From Anaeromicropila herbilytica (GTDB taxonomy: Bacteria > Bacillota > Clostridia > Lachnospirales > Lachnospiraceae): 64,000 nucleotides of DNA. The notes under the pieces were generated by a model that had not been told where the DNA came from, searched no databases, and worked only from the letters and a program-made list of their open reading frames with translations. Shown here piece after piece: positions 1 through 9,260 of this stretch. Location: assembly GCF_016591975.1 (NCBI RefSeq), contig NZ_AP024169.1:1412001-1476000 (forward strand), in the 5' to 3' direction. Position 1 is the first letter of the stretch. Each line of letters starts with the position of its first letter. Position numbers and translations under genes: made by a program.

Positions 1-887
1 CATCAGAAGAAGTAAAGGAAGAACTTATATCCATTGAAAAGAGGATGAGCTTTTTCTTAGAGAACAGTGATATTAGTAAAATTAATCGTAATAGTGGATT
101 ATTAGGTAAAGTAGTCATCCATCCAGATACCTTAGAGGTAATTGAAAAGAGTATAGAGTATTCCAGATTAACGGATGGAGCATTTGATATTACTTTAGCA
201 CCAGTTATTCGAGAATGGGGAATTTTTTCTGATCATGAGAGAATTCCAGATAACGAAACATTGGAAGAACTGATAAAGTTAGTTGGTTATCAGAATATAT
301 ACATAGATAAGTTAGCTATGTCGGTAGGATTAAAATATCCTGGGCAAAAAATTGATTTGGGTGCGATTGCAAAGGGATATGCTACAGATAAAGCAATAGA
401 GATTTACCGAAAGTATGGGATATCGTCTGCTATGATTAATATCGGTGGCAACGTTACAGTGTTAGGGGGCAAAGAGAATGGGGAGCCATGGGCAGTTGGC
501 ATTCAGAATCCAGAGAGTCCGAGAGGCGAGACTGTTGGAGTACTATTATGTGAAGATACTTCAGTTGTAACGTCTGGTAATTATGTGAGGAACTTTTCTG
601 CACAAGGCAATGTATATGGGCATATTATTGAGACAAGAACAGGAATACCTGTTCAGAATGATTTGGCCAGTGTAACCGTAGTATGTGATAGTGCTATCAA
701 AGCCGATGCCTTGTCAACAGCAATATTTACGATGGGAATAGAAAAAGGATTAGACTTTATTCGCACTGTGCCTGATATTTGTGCCATATTAATTACAGAT
801 CAAAAAGAAATATATATCAGTAGTGGACTTAAAGATAAGTTTTATTTGGAGGACCAAACTGGATTTAGAGGAATATGGTTTTCTTAA
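1..887 (+). CDS. apbE: FAD:protein FMN transferase (ApbE family), 5' end outside the window
   Basis: The reading frame is open from base 3, so the gene starts upstream of the window and about 294 residues are visible. ApbE enzymes move FMN from FAD onto a Thr or Ser of a target protein with Mg2+. Family motifs seen are the GAFDITLAP segment, KIDLGAIAKGYATD, the INIGGN segment, RTG, and ADALSTA near the C-terminus, which carries the metal-binding Asp and Thr. The visible part looks intact and ends with a normal stop. It resembles the second ApbE at 9996-10991. Its flavinylation target is not visible here and may lie upstream. No signal peptide can be judged because the start is missing. Confidence 0.9.
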   Translation, partial: SEEVKEELISIEKRMSFFLENSDISKINRNSGLLGKVVIHPDTLEVIEKSIEYSRLTDGAFDITLAPVIREWGIFSDHERIPDNETLEELIKLVGYQNIYIDKLAMSVGLKYPGQKIDLGAIAKGYATDKAIEIYRKYGISSAMINIGGNVTVLGGKENGEPWAVGIQNPESPRGETVGVLLCEDTSVVTSGNYVRNFSAQGNVYGHIIETRTGIPVQNDLASVTVVCDSAIKADALSTAIFTMGIEKGLDFIRTVPDICAILITDQKEIYISSGLKDKFYLEDQTGFRGIWFS

Positions 888-1034
888 GCTTAATAATTCT
901 TAACATGATATTCTGATTCATACCTTTTGCAAAAGCAAATAAAGAATATCAGATAAAATTAATGAATATGTAATAAATAAGTAATAACCCGAATAATAAA
1001 TTACGTTATGATTTCTTTATACAAGGAATAGTAA

Positions 1035-1101
1035 TGATGTTAGGGTCAAAATCCTTATTTTAATAAGTGTATACTATTAAAAGTCTTTGACTCCAACATC
1101 A
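1035..1101. repeat. Short inverted-repeat element (MITE-like family member)
   Basis: The 67 bp element is bounded by TGATGTTAGGGTCAAA and TTTGACTCCAACATCA, which are imperfect inverted repeats of each other. The same ends bound the 292 bp element at 58764-59055. The next bases (CCTTATTTTA) also match the inner side of that element's right end. TAA flanks both sides and may be a target duplication. It lies in the 249 bp gap upstream of the metalloprotease gene, where nothing else was recognised. Confidence 0.6.
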
Positions 1102-1136
1102 TAATAAGAAGATAACGTAAGGAGAGACATACACAA

Positions 1137-2480
1137 ATGAAAGCCATAACAATGCAAAAGAACATAATTATCAGTATGAAAAAGCTATTAGCAATCTTAT
1201 TAGTGATTGTTCTTGGGTGGAGTAGTAGTAACAGTGCCTTAGCAAAAGATGTAAAGAATACCACGAAGGATAACTGTACAACCGATGCGTTAATAAAAGC
1301 TCCAGTTAAGAAAATGAAAATGGCGACATCAAGTATAGGAAAAGTTAAAATGCTTGTATTTGTTATAGATTTTGCTGATGTGAAATATAAAGAAGATGTA
1401 TTGGATCCAAATACAATGGAACAAGTTCTATTTGGAGATGGAACACTACAAGGTGCAAAAGTTCAAAGCTTAAAAGAGTATTATAACAAAGCTTCCTATG
1501 GAAATCTTAATGTGCAAGGAAATGTATATCGTTACACTGCAAAAGGAAAGATCCATGACTATGAATGCGATAATGGATTTGAAAATTTAATGATGGAAGT
1601 AATGAAATATTATGATAGCCAGATCGACTATTCGGATTATGACAAGAATGCAGATGGTTATATGGATGCGTTCAGTATCTCCATTCCAACAGGTGGTAAT
1701 GCAACGTTTTGGTATGGATGTCAAGGAACTTGGTATCAACATCCAAACTTTAGTGTTGATGGAGAGAAGGTAAAACAATATATTATTAATGATGCACAAC
1801 CTTATTCTTCGGATATTCAGAATTACCTTTCAGTTTTGGAACATGAGTTAGGACATTGCATGGGATTACCAGATTACTATTTATATGATACTACTACGGA
1901 TTGGGAGGATTATCATGGAGAAGCTGGTTATGAACGAATGGAAGATGCATACGGAGATTTCTCCTCGTTTTCTAAATTAATGCTCGGATGGTTGAAGAAG
2001 AGTGAGGTAAAAGTAGCAGATAATAAAAAAACAAGCAGTACATATCGAGTATCATCTGCTAGTAAAAAAGGTTCCTGCTTAATACTTCCTATAGGAAAAT
2101 GGAAGGGCGATTATAGCGGGGAATACTTTGTATTAGAGTATATAACTCCTGAAAATAATAACGAAGGATTGTTTCAGGAAGGCGGCATCCGAATATTTCA
2201 TGTAGACGCGGATATGATTAAAGATTACGATGGTAATTACAATTTTAAATATGAAGGCTATAGCCAGTATTATAACAAAAGCCATAAGGGCGTGAGAGTT
2301 ACAAGATTGGTTAATGATTCGAAAGGTTTCTTGAAAACTGGAGATGTTGTGAAATACGGCGTTACTAATTTTGCAGGATATGATAAAAAAGGAAAACAAA
2401 CGGTTAATACAGGCTATGAAATAAAGATTGGTGCTTTAGAAAATGATACCTATACCATTCATGTAAAGATGGATAAATAG
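1137..2480 (+). CDS. Secreted M6-type zinc metalloprotease
   Basis: The 447-residue protein has a basic N-terminus and a hydrophobic signal segment (KKLLAILLVIVLGW, about residues 15-28), followed by SNSALA as a likely signal peptidase site. The zinc site is HELGHCMGLPD, with H236, E237 and H240 and an Asp at 246. This HExxHxxGxxD pattern is typical of M6 (immune inhibitor A-like) peptidases. It is predicted to act outside the cell on proteins; the substrate is unknown. The start at 1137 is preceded by AAGGAGAG. A later in-frame ATG at 1176 would give a tidier signal peptide but lacks a ribosome binding site. The gene stands alone and ends in a strong terminator. It has no large C-terminal binding domain, unlike InhA. 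Confidence 0.85.
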   Translation: MKAITMQKNIIISMKKLLAILLVIVLGWSSSNSALAKDVKNTTKDNCTTDALIKAPVKKMKMATSSIGKVKMLVFVIDFADVKYKEDVLDPNTMEQVLFGDGTLQGAKVQSLKEYYNKASYGNLNVQGNVYRYTAKGKIHDYECDNGFENLMMEVMKYYDSQIDYSDYDKNADGYMDAFSISIPTGGNATFWYGCQGTWYQHPNFSVDGEKVKQYIINDAQPYSSDIQNYLSVLEHELGHCMGLPDYYLYDTTTDWEDYHGEAGYERMEDAYGDFSSFSKLMLGWLKKSEVKVADNKKTSSTYRVSSASKKGSCLILPIGKWKGDYSGEYFVLEYITPENNNEGLFQEGGIRIFHVDADMIKDYDGNYNFKYEGYSQYYNKSHKGVRVTRLVNDSKGFLKTGDVVKYGVTNFAGYDKKGKQTVNTGYEIKIGALENDTYTIHVKMDK

Positions 2481-2544
2481 TAGTTAATACATGTAATATA
2501 TGTAATAAGATATGATATTAGGTATACATGTCTCACAGCTAATT

Positions 2545-2597
2545 AAATATCCCGAACAATCAAGATTGGAATTAATTGATTGTTCGGGATATTTTGG
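2545..2597 (+). terminator. Rho-independent terminator after the metalloprotease
   Basis: A perfect 18 bp inverted repeat (2545-2562 against 2577-2594, arm AAATATCCCGAACAATCA) with a 14-base loop runs into TTTT. It lies 65 bp after the protease stop and could also serve the minus-strand gene at 2689. Confidence 0.85.
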
Positions 2598-2688
2598 TGG
2601 ACAGATATTTGAAAAATGTCTGACTTATTCGTTCAAATGTTTTATTCAATATATAATCTAGTACAAGGGGGAGAAGATAAAAGTAGAA

Positions 2689-2940
2689 CTAAAATACCAT
2701 CTTCTGGACTTCGACATGGCCAAGAGCTAAAAGTTCATCTTCGAGCTTCTTTGCTGAATCATCGGCATTGTCAATGAACTCTAGAAGGATTAATCCATGT
2801 CGACTGCATTTATCTTCCGATGCTACATGAAGACCAACTCTAGTTGTAATCTCACAGCCATGTTCTGTTAGAAGTTCCTGAACATTAGGAACTATATTTT
2901 CTCGGTTTTCAACTTTAATACCCATGATAATTTTTGACAT
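2689..2940 (-). CDS. Small ACT/NikR-fold protein, iron-only hydrogenase system regulator-like (TM1266 family)
   Basis: The 83-residue protein has alternating beta and alpha segments (MGIKVENRENIVPNVQELL, then ITTRVGLHV, LILLEFIDNADD and HVEVQKMVF). This matches the small TM1266-type proteins annotated as iron-only hydrogenase system regulators. It has no DNA-binding domain, so any regulatory role would be as a ligand-binding or partner protein. The start is preceded by GAGGT on the minus strand. No hydrogenase or maturase gene lies nearby, so the name rests on sequence pattern only. Two Cys (residues 29 and 45) are present but form no known metal motif. Confidence 0.7.
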   Translation of the reverse strand: MSKIIMGIKVENRENIVPNVQELLTEHGCEITTRVGLHVASEDKCSRHGLILLEFIDNADDSAKKLEDELLALGHVEVQKMVF

Positions 2941-3102
2941 TCTTAACTACCTCATTTCCTCTTATTTTCAAATCATATACAGTATTGCCTTTAATTCTAA
3001 TTTTACACTTGATTACATGTGCAATGTTAGTATACGAATTAAGGATAGAAATGAATAATTAAGGCTTAGCAGAATCGAGTTTAAACTAAAAATATCATTG
3101 GT

Positions 3103-3645
3103 TTATCGTAAGCGATTAATTTCGAATCTTGCTCTAGTCTGTAAATAATCTTTTAAAATATCAAAATGTTCTTCCAATGTACCGTCTGTAATTGCTAGAT
3201 CTAGAGAAATTAGCATATTATTTAATATGTTATTATTTAGTTGGTTTTTCATACTGGTCAAGATATTTAGTTTCTCTTGGCAAGTCTTAGCATCTAAAAA
3301 TTGAATTAACTCGCTGTTATCATAGTAGAATGGCTCATCTAAGATAGCATTCTCTTTCTGTATTGTATCTAATCTATTTTCTTTTACCGAAGTAGCTTGA
3401 TTATCTTCTTCATGATTATCTAGATGATCTCTATCAACTAATGTAAATCGATAGGTATGCTCGTCCACTTTGCTAATAAAATTCTCTAATGGCCTGACAA
3501 ATACTTGATATTTACCATACAATGCTTGATATACTACCATCTTTTCGTCAGTTTCGGAATGAATTGCTATAGCAATAATTTGGTAAAGTTTATTTTTAAA
3601 GTGACGATATATTTCTCCTGGTACCGGTAACTTGTATTTTTCCAT
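3103..3645 (-). CDS. DUF1653 domain protein
   Basis: The 180-residue protein starts with a DUF1653 domain (PVPGEIYRHFKNKLYQI, then VVYQALYGKYQVFVRPLENF, about residues 8-70). This small beta-rich domain of unknown function is common in Firmicutes and proteobacteria. The remaining 110 residues look helical and charged and match nothing I recognise. AAGGAAG precedes the start on the minus strand. It is read away from the chemotaxis receptor gene with its own spacing, so it is probably a single-gene unit. No function is proposed. Confidence 0.8.
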   Translation of the reverse strand: MEKYKLPVPGEIYRHFKNKLYQIIAIAIHSETDEKMVVYQALYGKYQVFVRPLENFISKVDEHTYRFTLVDRDHLDNHEEDNQATSVKENRLDTIQKENAILDEPFYYDNSELIQFLDAKTCQEKLNILTSMKNQLNNNILNNMLISLDLAITDGTLEEHFDILKDYLQTRARFEINRLR

Positions 3646-3774
3646 TTCATCCGCTTCCTTTCATTAATAGCTCTAATCCTAATTACTATTATCATTAATT
3701 ATAGCAGATATAGCCTAAATCTTAAATCATTAAATAAATCCTTATTGTGGAACAAACAAAACTTATATATATTT

Positions 3775-3822
3775 AATACCCCCTACGAATCTGTTCTCTA
3801 AAGAAAATTCATAGGGGGTATT
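3775..3822 (-). terminator. Terminator downstream of the chemotaxis receptor gene
   Basis: A 16 bp inverted repeat (AATACCCCCTACGAAT against ATTCATAGGGGGTATT, one mismatch) lies 20 bp past the stop of the minus-strand gene at 3843. An AT-rich tract follows on the minus strand rather than a clean T-run. Confidence 0.7.
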
Positions 3823-3842
3823 TGTAGAAAATGTAAATGATC

Positions 3843-5555
3843 CTAAATCTTAAATCTTTGTGCTAGACTAGATAGTTTTTCAGCTAATTCAGAAGTGCTT
3901 TGTGCTTGCTTTGATACTTCTTCCACAGCCGTTGTAGTCTGAGAAATATTAGTTAGGATACTGGAAGAATTCTTGGTGGATTCTTCCGTCGTTGATGATA
4001 CAGCAATCATAGCAGAAGTTACTTCTGTAATGTTATTTGATATAATATTAGAAGACTCTGAGATTTCTTTTGACATTCTACTTAGGAATTCTGCATCATC
4101 TTTATATTGTGTTCCTGCAGACATAATCATTTCATAATCTGGTTTTACATTGTTATCAATGAAATCTAAGATATCACTTGTATTTTCGATTAATTTATGT
4201 AGTGCAGTGTTGGTATTATCAACGATTAATCTAATCTCATCTACTGTGTTGCCAGATTGTTCTGCTAATTTTCTAACTTCATCTGCAACAACTGAGAAAC
4301 CTTTTCCAGCTTCTCCAGCACGTGCGGCTTCAATAGATGCGTTTAGTGCTAACAGATTAGTCTGCTCTGAAATATTACCAATTGCATCAGCCATTTTACT
4401 GATTTCATCAACAACTTTAATTTCTTCAATTGCTTTCTTTATATTGACTTCTTTTTCGGCATAAAGAGTAGTTGCTGAATTTGAAGATTCATCCGCTTTA
4501 TTTTTGATGTTATTTGCTCGCTCCATAATCTCAGTAGATGCTTTATCTCCATTTGCAGCTTTATGATATAATTCTTTCGTAAGATCTGAGATTCGTTCAG
4601 CTGTTTTACTAACAATTCTTGTAGAGTTATTTAATTCGGCATTACCATTTGATATTTCTTCTGTTGAATTACTTACGTTCATCATAGTAGCAGAGATTTC
4701 TTCCATTGTTGCAGTTAATTCTTCACTTGCAGCACTTAATTCTTGGTTACCATTTATGATTTCAGAAACTACTTCTCTCATGTTTAGAGTAGCATCATTA
4801 ATAGCGATTGCCATTTTACCTAATTCGTCTTCACGAGTAATTTTAATCTGTTGAGAGAGGTCACCATTTTTTAAGTTGGTTGCATAGTTTACAACCGTAT
4901 TAATTCTCTTTGCTAACCACTTGGATAATCTAAAGCTTATTGTGAAACTAATAAGGATACCAGCTACACTAAAAATAATTAATGAAATAATCGAACTATT
5001 ATAGATATCTTTACTTTCTTGATATTTTGCTTTTGCAGAAGCGACATTCAATTCTACCATTTCACCAATTCCATCTTTAATTGGTTGTCTTATCGCCTTG
5101 TAATTACCTTTAAATTCTGCTAATGCATCTGTATAATTACCAGCTTGAACTAGTGATACAATTTTTTGCATGGATTCACGATAAGCTGGATATTGAGCGA
5201 TAAGTGCTTTGTATTTCTTTTCCTCTTTTTTGCTTTCGAATGGTAACTTTTCATATTCAGTAAAAAGTTTATCTGTATCTGTTTGTTTTTCTGAGATATC
5301 ATCTGTCATATCTTGAATATCGTCTTTTAAATTTTCATTTAAGAGTTGCTCTAAATCAATTTTTTCCATGAAACTATTTCCTTGAATTGCATAGATACAA
5401 TTTAAACGAGACAGACTATTTTCATAAATGTAGTTACCATTAGTGTGGATTTGCTTGATATCCATCAAACCAATAGTAGCAATGATAATAAGAAAAACTG
5501 TGTTAAGTATACTTGTGATAATAAGTCTTTGAGATATTTTGATTTTTTTGAACAT
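3843..5555 (-). CDS. Methyl-accepting chemotaxis protein
   Basis: The 570-residue receptor has TM1 at about residues 12-31 and a helical extracellular domain of about 155 residues, consistent with a four-helix-bundle sensor. TM2 is near 188-208, followed by a HAMP domain and a long cytoplasmic signalling domain. The hairpin tip is EQTNLLALNASIEAARAGEA, the CheA/CheW-contact signature. It should signal to CheA in response to an external ligand, which the sequence does not reveal. No C-terminal NWETF-type pentapeptide is present. GGGGAGA precedes the start. No che or flagellar genes are adjacent. Confidence 0.95.
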   Translation of the reverse strand: MFKKIKISQRLIITSILNTVFLIIIATIGLMDIKQIHTNGNYIYENSLSRLNCIYAIQGNSFMEKIDLEQLLNENLKDDIQDMTDDISEKQTDTDKLFTEYEKLPFESKKEEKKYKALIAQYPAYRESMQKIVSLVQAGNYTDALAEFKGNYKAIRQPIKDGIGEMVELNVASAKAKYQESKDIYNSSIISLIIFSVAGILISFTISFRLSKWLAKRINTVVNYATNLKNGDLSQQIKITREDELGKMAIAINDATLNMREVVSEIINGNQELSAASEELTATMEEISATMMNVSNSTEEISNGNAELNNSTRIVSKTAERISDLTKELYHKAANGDKASTEIMERANNIKNKADESSNSATTLYAEKEVNIKKAIEEIKVVDEISKMADAIGNISEQTNLLALNASIEAARAGEAGKGFSVVADEVRKLAEQSGNTVDEIRLIVDNTNTALHKLIENTSDILDFIDNNVKPDYEMIMSAGTQYKDDAEFLSRMSKEISESSNIISNNITEVTSAMIAVSSTTEESTKNSSSILTNISQTTTAVEEVSKQAQSTSELAEKLSSLAQRFKI

Positions 5556-5824
5556 ATTGTTCTCCCCTTTTTTTAATTATTATACTTACCTATTAAGAAT
5601 AACACGCAATAATGAAAAAGTGTAGTGGTATTATGGATAAAAGCGAAGAAAATGGTTGAAATATAGGATATATTGTAAAAAAATATTGTAAAGTATAAAA
5701 TGTATAGAAAATTATAGGATATAATGGAAAACATGAAATGGTTTTGATATACTTGGTAAGATGGAATTGTTTAAGAAAATAAGAAAGCATATAGTTTAAA
5801 ATATTAAGATGGCAGGGGGATATC

Positions 5825-7618
5825 ATGGATTATTACAGCAAGGCTTTAAAAGTTATAGATAAAGAAAAGAAAGAAGTAAGTAAGCAATATAGATTAATAT
5901 CCAATATAAGATTATTTGTAAGTGTAGTAGGAATCCTATTCTTTGTACTTAGCATTATAGATCAAAATATGATTTATTTTGCTATATTTTTAGGTAGTAG
6001 TGTATTGTTTGTGGGATTTGTTGTCTATCATGATAAAATAAGAGAAAGAAAAGAATATACGGATGCAAAGGAGAAAGTGTTATTAAAACAAGTAGATCGA
6101 AGGAATAGTAAATGGTCTTCATTTGAAGAAACAGGGATTGAGTTTTGCAAAGAGGATATGACGATTGAAAAAGATTTGGATCTATTAGGAAGAAATTCAC
6201 TTTATCAATATATTTGCACTTGTAACACAATTGAAGGAAAGAGATTCTTATTTACATATCTAAAAGAAGATAACATTGATAGAAAGAAAATATATAAGAA
6301 ACAGAATGCAGTAAAAGAATTTCTTGAAAATGAAGAACTGGCTTTGGAATTCGAAACAAGGAGTATGATGGTTGGTATGAAAATTGGTCCCAAGCAGAAT
6401 GCATGGTATGAGAGTTTCTTGGAATATCTGTTTATGAAAGAAAGTTTACTCGCCACATTTTTTCAACAAGTATCTTTTATCCTACCAATTTGTAATGCTA
6501 TCGCTTTTGTGCTTTTTTTAAAAGGGAACATTAACATCTATATACCATTTACATTAACATTTTTGCAATTGTGTTTGGCCTACTATATCAGTTTTCGGTG
6601 TAAAGATATCATATCAAAAGTATTTCGTTTCTGTTCGCATATTGGAGAATATTACAGATTCATTCAATATATTGAAAATGTTGAATTCAGCTCAGTGTAT
6701 TTAAAAGAATTGAAAAGTAAAATATCAAATGATTATAAGACGACAAAAGGTATTCAAAAGTTGGATCATATAAATGAGGCCTTTCTAATTCATACTAATC
6801 CATATATTCATATCTTTTTGCAAATGTTTTTAATGTATGATCTACATTGTATTCGATTGCTCGAACAATGGAAAAAAAGTTATGCAGATAGTATGGTAAT
6901 CATTTTTAAAGTAATTGGGGAGATGGAGGCGTTAGAGAGTCTATCAGTGATTGGCAGAGACCGTGAAATTAGTTTCCCTATATTAAAGGAGTCAGAAGAC
7001 ATTATCTTTCATGGAAGTGATATGACACATCCTTTAATTCAAGCAGATCAAGCAGTAAAGAATTCTATTCACATTGAACATGGAATAGAGATAATTACAG
7101 GTTCCAATATGTCTGGAAAGACAACTTTTCTAAGGACGATAGGAATGAATATGGTGCTGGCTTATGCAGGTGCACCTGTTTGTGCAAGTAGGATGGAATT
7201 ATCAGTAATGAACTTATTTACATCCATGAGAGTTCAGGATGATGTATCTAAAGGTGTTTCATCATTTTATGCGGAGGTATTACGTATAAAAGAGATGGTA
7301 GAGTATGCAAAGAATCACAAACCGATGTTAGCGTTAATTGACGAGATATTCAAAGGAACCAATTCAGCAGATCGTATTACTGGTGCTAAAGAAATATTAA
7401 AGTATTTGAATAAGAGACATGTGATAGCGGTAGTTTCAACTCATGATTTTGAACTATGTAGCTTGGTAGAGAATAATGAGGTCGTAGGTAGCAATCATCA
7501 TTTTGAAGAATATTATGATTCAGACCAGATTCACTTTGATTATAAAATGAAAAAAGGCAGAGGTTATACTACCAATGCCAAGTATATATTAAGAATGGCA
7601 GGATTGATAAATAAATAA
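5825..7618 (+). CDS. Membrane-anchored MutS-like ATPase
   Basis: The 597-residue protein has a MutS-family C-terminal ATPase. Walker A is GSNMSGKTT (426-434), the Walker B Asp-Glu is at 506-507 (LALIDEIF), and a STHDFEL switch region follows. The MutS mismatch-recognition and connector domains are missing. Instead, two hydrophobic hairpins are seen, near residues 28-68 and 215-257, which should tether it to the membrane. It belongs to the short MutS-related proteins of Firmicutes whose role is not established; mismatch repair is unlikely to be its job. The start has a GGGGG ribosome binding site. It stands alone, divergent from the chemotaxis receptor gene. Confidence 0.85.
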   Translation: MDYYSKALKVIDKEKKEVSKQYRLISNIRLFVSVVGILFFVLSIIDQNMIYFAIFLGSSVLFVGFVVYHDKIRERKEYTDAKEKVLLKQVDRRNSKWSSFEETGIEFCKEDMTIEKDLDLLGRNSLYQYICTCNTIEGKRFLFTYLKEDNIDRKKIYKKQNAVKEFLENEELALEFETRSMMVGMKIGPKQNAWYESFLEYLFMKESLLATFFQQVSFILPICNAIAFVLFLKGNINIYIPFTLTFLQLCLAYYISFRCKDIISKVFRFCSHIGEYYRFIQYIENVEFSSVYLKELKSKISNDYKTTKGIQKLDHINEAFLIHTNPYIHIFLQMFLMYDLHCIRLLEQWKKSYADSMVIIFKVIGEMEALESLSVIGRDREISFPILKESEDIIFHGSDMTHPLIQADQAVKNSIHIEHGIEIITGSNMSGKTTFLRTIGMNMVLAYAGAPVCASRMELSVMNLFTSMRVQDDVSKGVSSFYAEVLRIKEMVEYAKNHKPMLALIDEIFKGTNSADRITGAKEILKYLNKRHVIAVVSTHDFELCSLVENNEVVGSNHHFEEYYDSDQIHFDYKMKKGRGYTTNAKYILRMAGLINK

Positions 7619-7942
7619 TTAATTAATAATCCGAAATTCAAAGCCTTTTTATTCCATGCATGTAATTTTGAATATATTGTTATAATAGAAGAGTCTCTTA
7701 TCATACTTTTAGATAATTTATTGGTGATTCTTTTTATATAAGAATTTTCATACTCAAGATTTATATATTATTTATCATTCAATAAATGTGTGATTACTTC
7801 AAAAAAGAATGGACAAATATTGGAAAATTAGATATGCTATACAAAAGAGTTTACATACAATTAACAAATTCCAATTTTATAAGCGGATTCTCATAGAATT
7901 GATAGAACTAAAAGAAGAGTATTATAGATAGTGGGGTTAATA
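7619..7942. other. Intergenic gap with no recognised element
   Basis: This 324 bp AT-rich gap separates the MutS-like gene from the flippase-like gene. A TATAAT-like box lies at about 7680, but no convincing -35 was found. No strong hairpin or riboswitch was seen. Confidence 0.4.
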
Positions 7943-8983
7943 ATGAATAAAAAGGTTAGAAAAATATATGTTACCATTCTTATCATAATATTATTAGGAA
8001 TTGTATTATTTCAAATGTTTCAAGGTATGATTGATGATATTGTAATGAATATTAGAAACTTAAGCTTACTAGGAGTGACTTTAATACTCATCTCTGCAAT
8101 CCTCTATCAGATGTTAGATGGTGTAATTGTTGCTTTTTTACTTAGAAAATATAAAAAAGATTTTACTTTTTCAGAAGGAATACAAGCAGTATTGCAAGGC
8201 TGTTTCTATCGTGTCATTACGTTCGGTAGTGGAACACAAGCAGGACAGATCTATTTCTTATATGGGAAGGGGATTCAACCATCGGAAAGCATGAGCGCTA
8301 TGACACTTGCTTATGCATTACAGAAAATAGGTGTATTTCTATATATCACAATATGTTTCGTATGGAACTATTCATTTTTCTCTAGTAGATTTCATAGTTA
8401 TATGAAATACATTGATATAGGCTATATCATCAACCTAATTGTTGTAGTGCTACTAATACTACTTGTGGTATCAAAGCGATTTCATGGTTTTCTTATTGGG
8501 ATTCTTCAATCACTATCTAGAAAATATGGAAAAAGTGATAAAAATAGAGAAAGATTCGAGAAAATAGAATCACAGATTCAGTCCTTATCCATTGATTCTA
8601 AAGTAATATTAAAAGATAGAATGTTATTAATTCAAATAATTGTATTAGAACTTATAAAACTAACTAGTTGGTATATCATCCCATACATTACTTTTGTTAT
8701 TGGAAGTGGTATTCATACTTCATTAAGTATATTCCAATTAATTGCTCTTACTGCATTTATGAATGTATTGTTGGGTGTCATACCTGCACCATCAGGAATT
8801 ATGTCAACGGAATTAGTATTTACCGCATTGTTTTCTGTATTTGTTGGGAAAGTAAGAGCGGGTGCTGCAATGATTATCTATCGAACAGCTACTTATATAT
8901 TCCCTTCACTTATGGGAATCTTTACTTGGATATTTATCCGAAAAAGAAATAAAGAATTAAACCCTCAAACTTCACAGAAGTAA
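7943..8983 (+). CDS. Flippase-like membrane protein (lysylphosphatidylglycerol synthase TM-region family)
   Basis: The protein has 346 residues from ATG 7943, which is preceded by GTGGGG. A GTG at 7931 in frame would overlap that ribosome binding site, so 7943 is preferred. It is mostly hydrophobic with about 7-8 TM segments. The pattern (LLRKYKKDFTFSEGIQAVLQG, the FGSGTQAGQIYFLYGKG region, and ALTAFMNVLLGVIPAPSGIM) is that of the UPF0104/MprF flippase domain. The MprF aminoacyl-transferase domain is absent, so lipid or polyprenol-linked substrate movement is the family-based guess. It appears to be transcribed alone. Confidence 0.85.
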   Translation: MNKKVRKIYVTILIIILLGIVLFQMFQGMIDDIVMNIRNLSLLGVTLILISAILYQMLDGVIVAFLLRKYKKDFTFSEGIQAVLQGCFYRVITFGSGTQAGQIYFLYGKGIQPSESMSAMTLAYALQKIGVFLYITICFVWNYSFFSSRFHSYMKYIDIGYIINLIVVVLLILLVVSKRFHGFLIGILQSLSRKYGKSDKNRERFEKIESQIQSLSIDSKVILKDRMLLIQIIVLELIKLTSWYIIPYITFVIGSGIHTSLSIFQLIALTAFMNVLLGVIPAPSGIMSTELVFTALFSVFVGKVRAGAAMIIYRTATYIFPSLMGIFTWIFIRKRNKELNPQTSQK

Positions 8984-9113
8984 AGTTCATGGATGCTTGG
9001 TATATTCAGAAGTTGGATTTTATAAATTACCTTAATTATTATACTTTAAGTCTGGATTATCAAGTAACTATAGACTATAAACTGATAAGTTTGAGTAAAA
9101 TTTTAAAAATGAA

Positions 9114-9141
9114 TTGAAAATAATTTAATAGATTGTATAAT
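9114..9141 (+). promoter_or_regulatory. Sigma-A-type promoter for yjdF
   Basis: TTGAAA (9114-9119), a 16 bp spacer and TATAAT (9136-9141) place transcription start near 9148, just ahead of the riboswitch. Confidence 0.65.
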
Positions 9142-9147
9142 AGATAT

Positions 9148-9260
9148 GCGAAGATAAAAACACAGTCCGGTTGGTAGTCCGGGCGTAGCAAATAATTGCT
9201 ATCAGTAACCTGCCTCCTTGGTTGTCCGTTCTTTGTTGATTAGAATAAGGAGGAGCTATC
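9148..9260 (+). promoter_or_regulatory. yjdF RNA motif (azaaromatic-responsive riboswitch)
   Basis: The 113-nt leader lies directly in front of a yjdF gene, the position that defines this RNA class. It contains ACACAGTCCGGTTGGTAGTC, then a small TAGCAA/TTGCTA hairpin, and a CCTCCTT box at 9213-9219. That box is exactly complementary to the ribosome binding site AAGGAGG at 9247-9253. No T-run terminator is present, so control is probably by hiding or freeing the ribosome binding site. The class is known to bind heterocyclic azaaromatic compounds. The assignment rests on context and recalled conserved sequence, not a covariance search. Confidence 0.8.

Noticed and set aside
8668..8952. 94-codon Cys/Tyr-rich frame on the plus strand
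   Set aside because: It is a second frame inside the flippase-like gene with no start signal.
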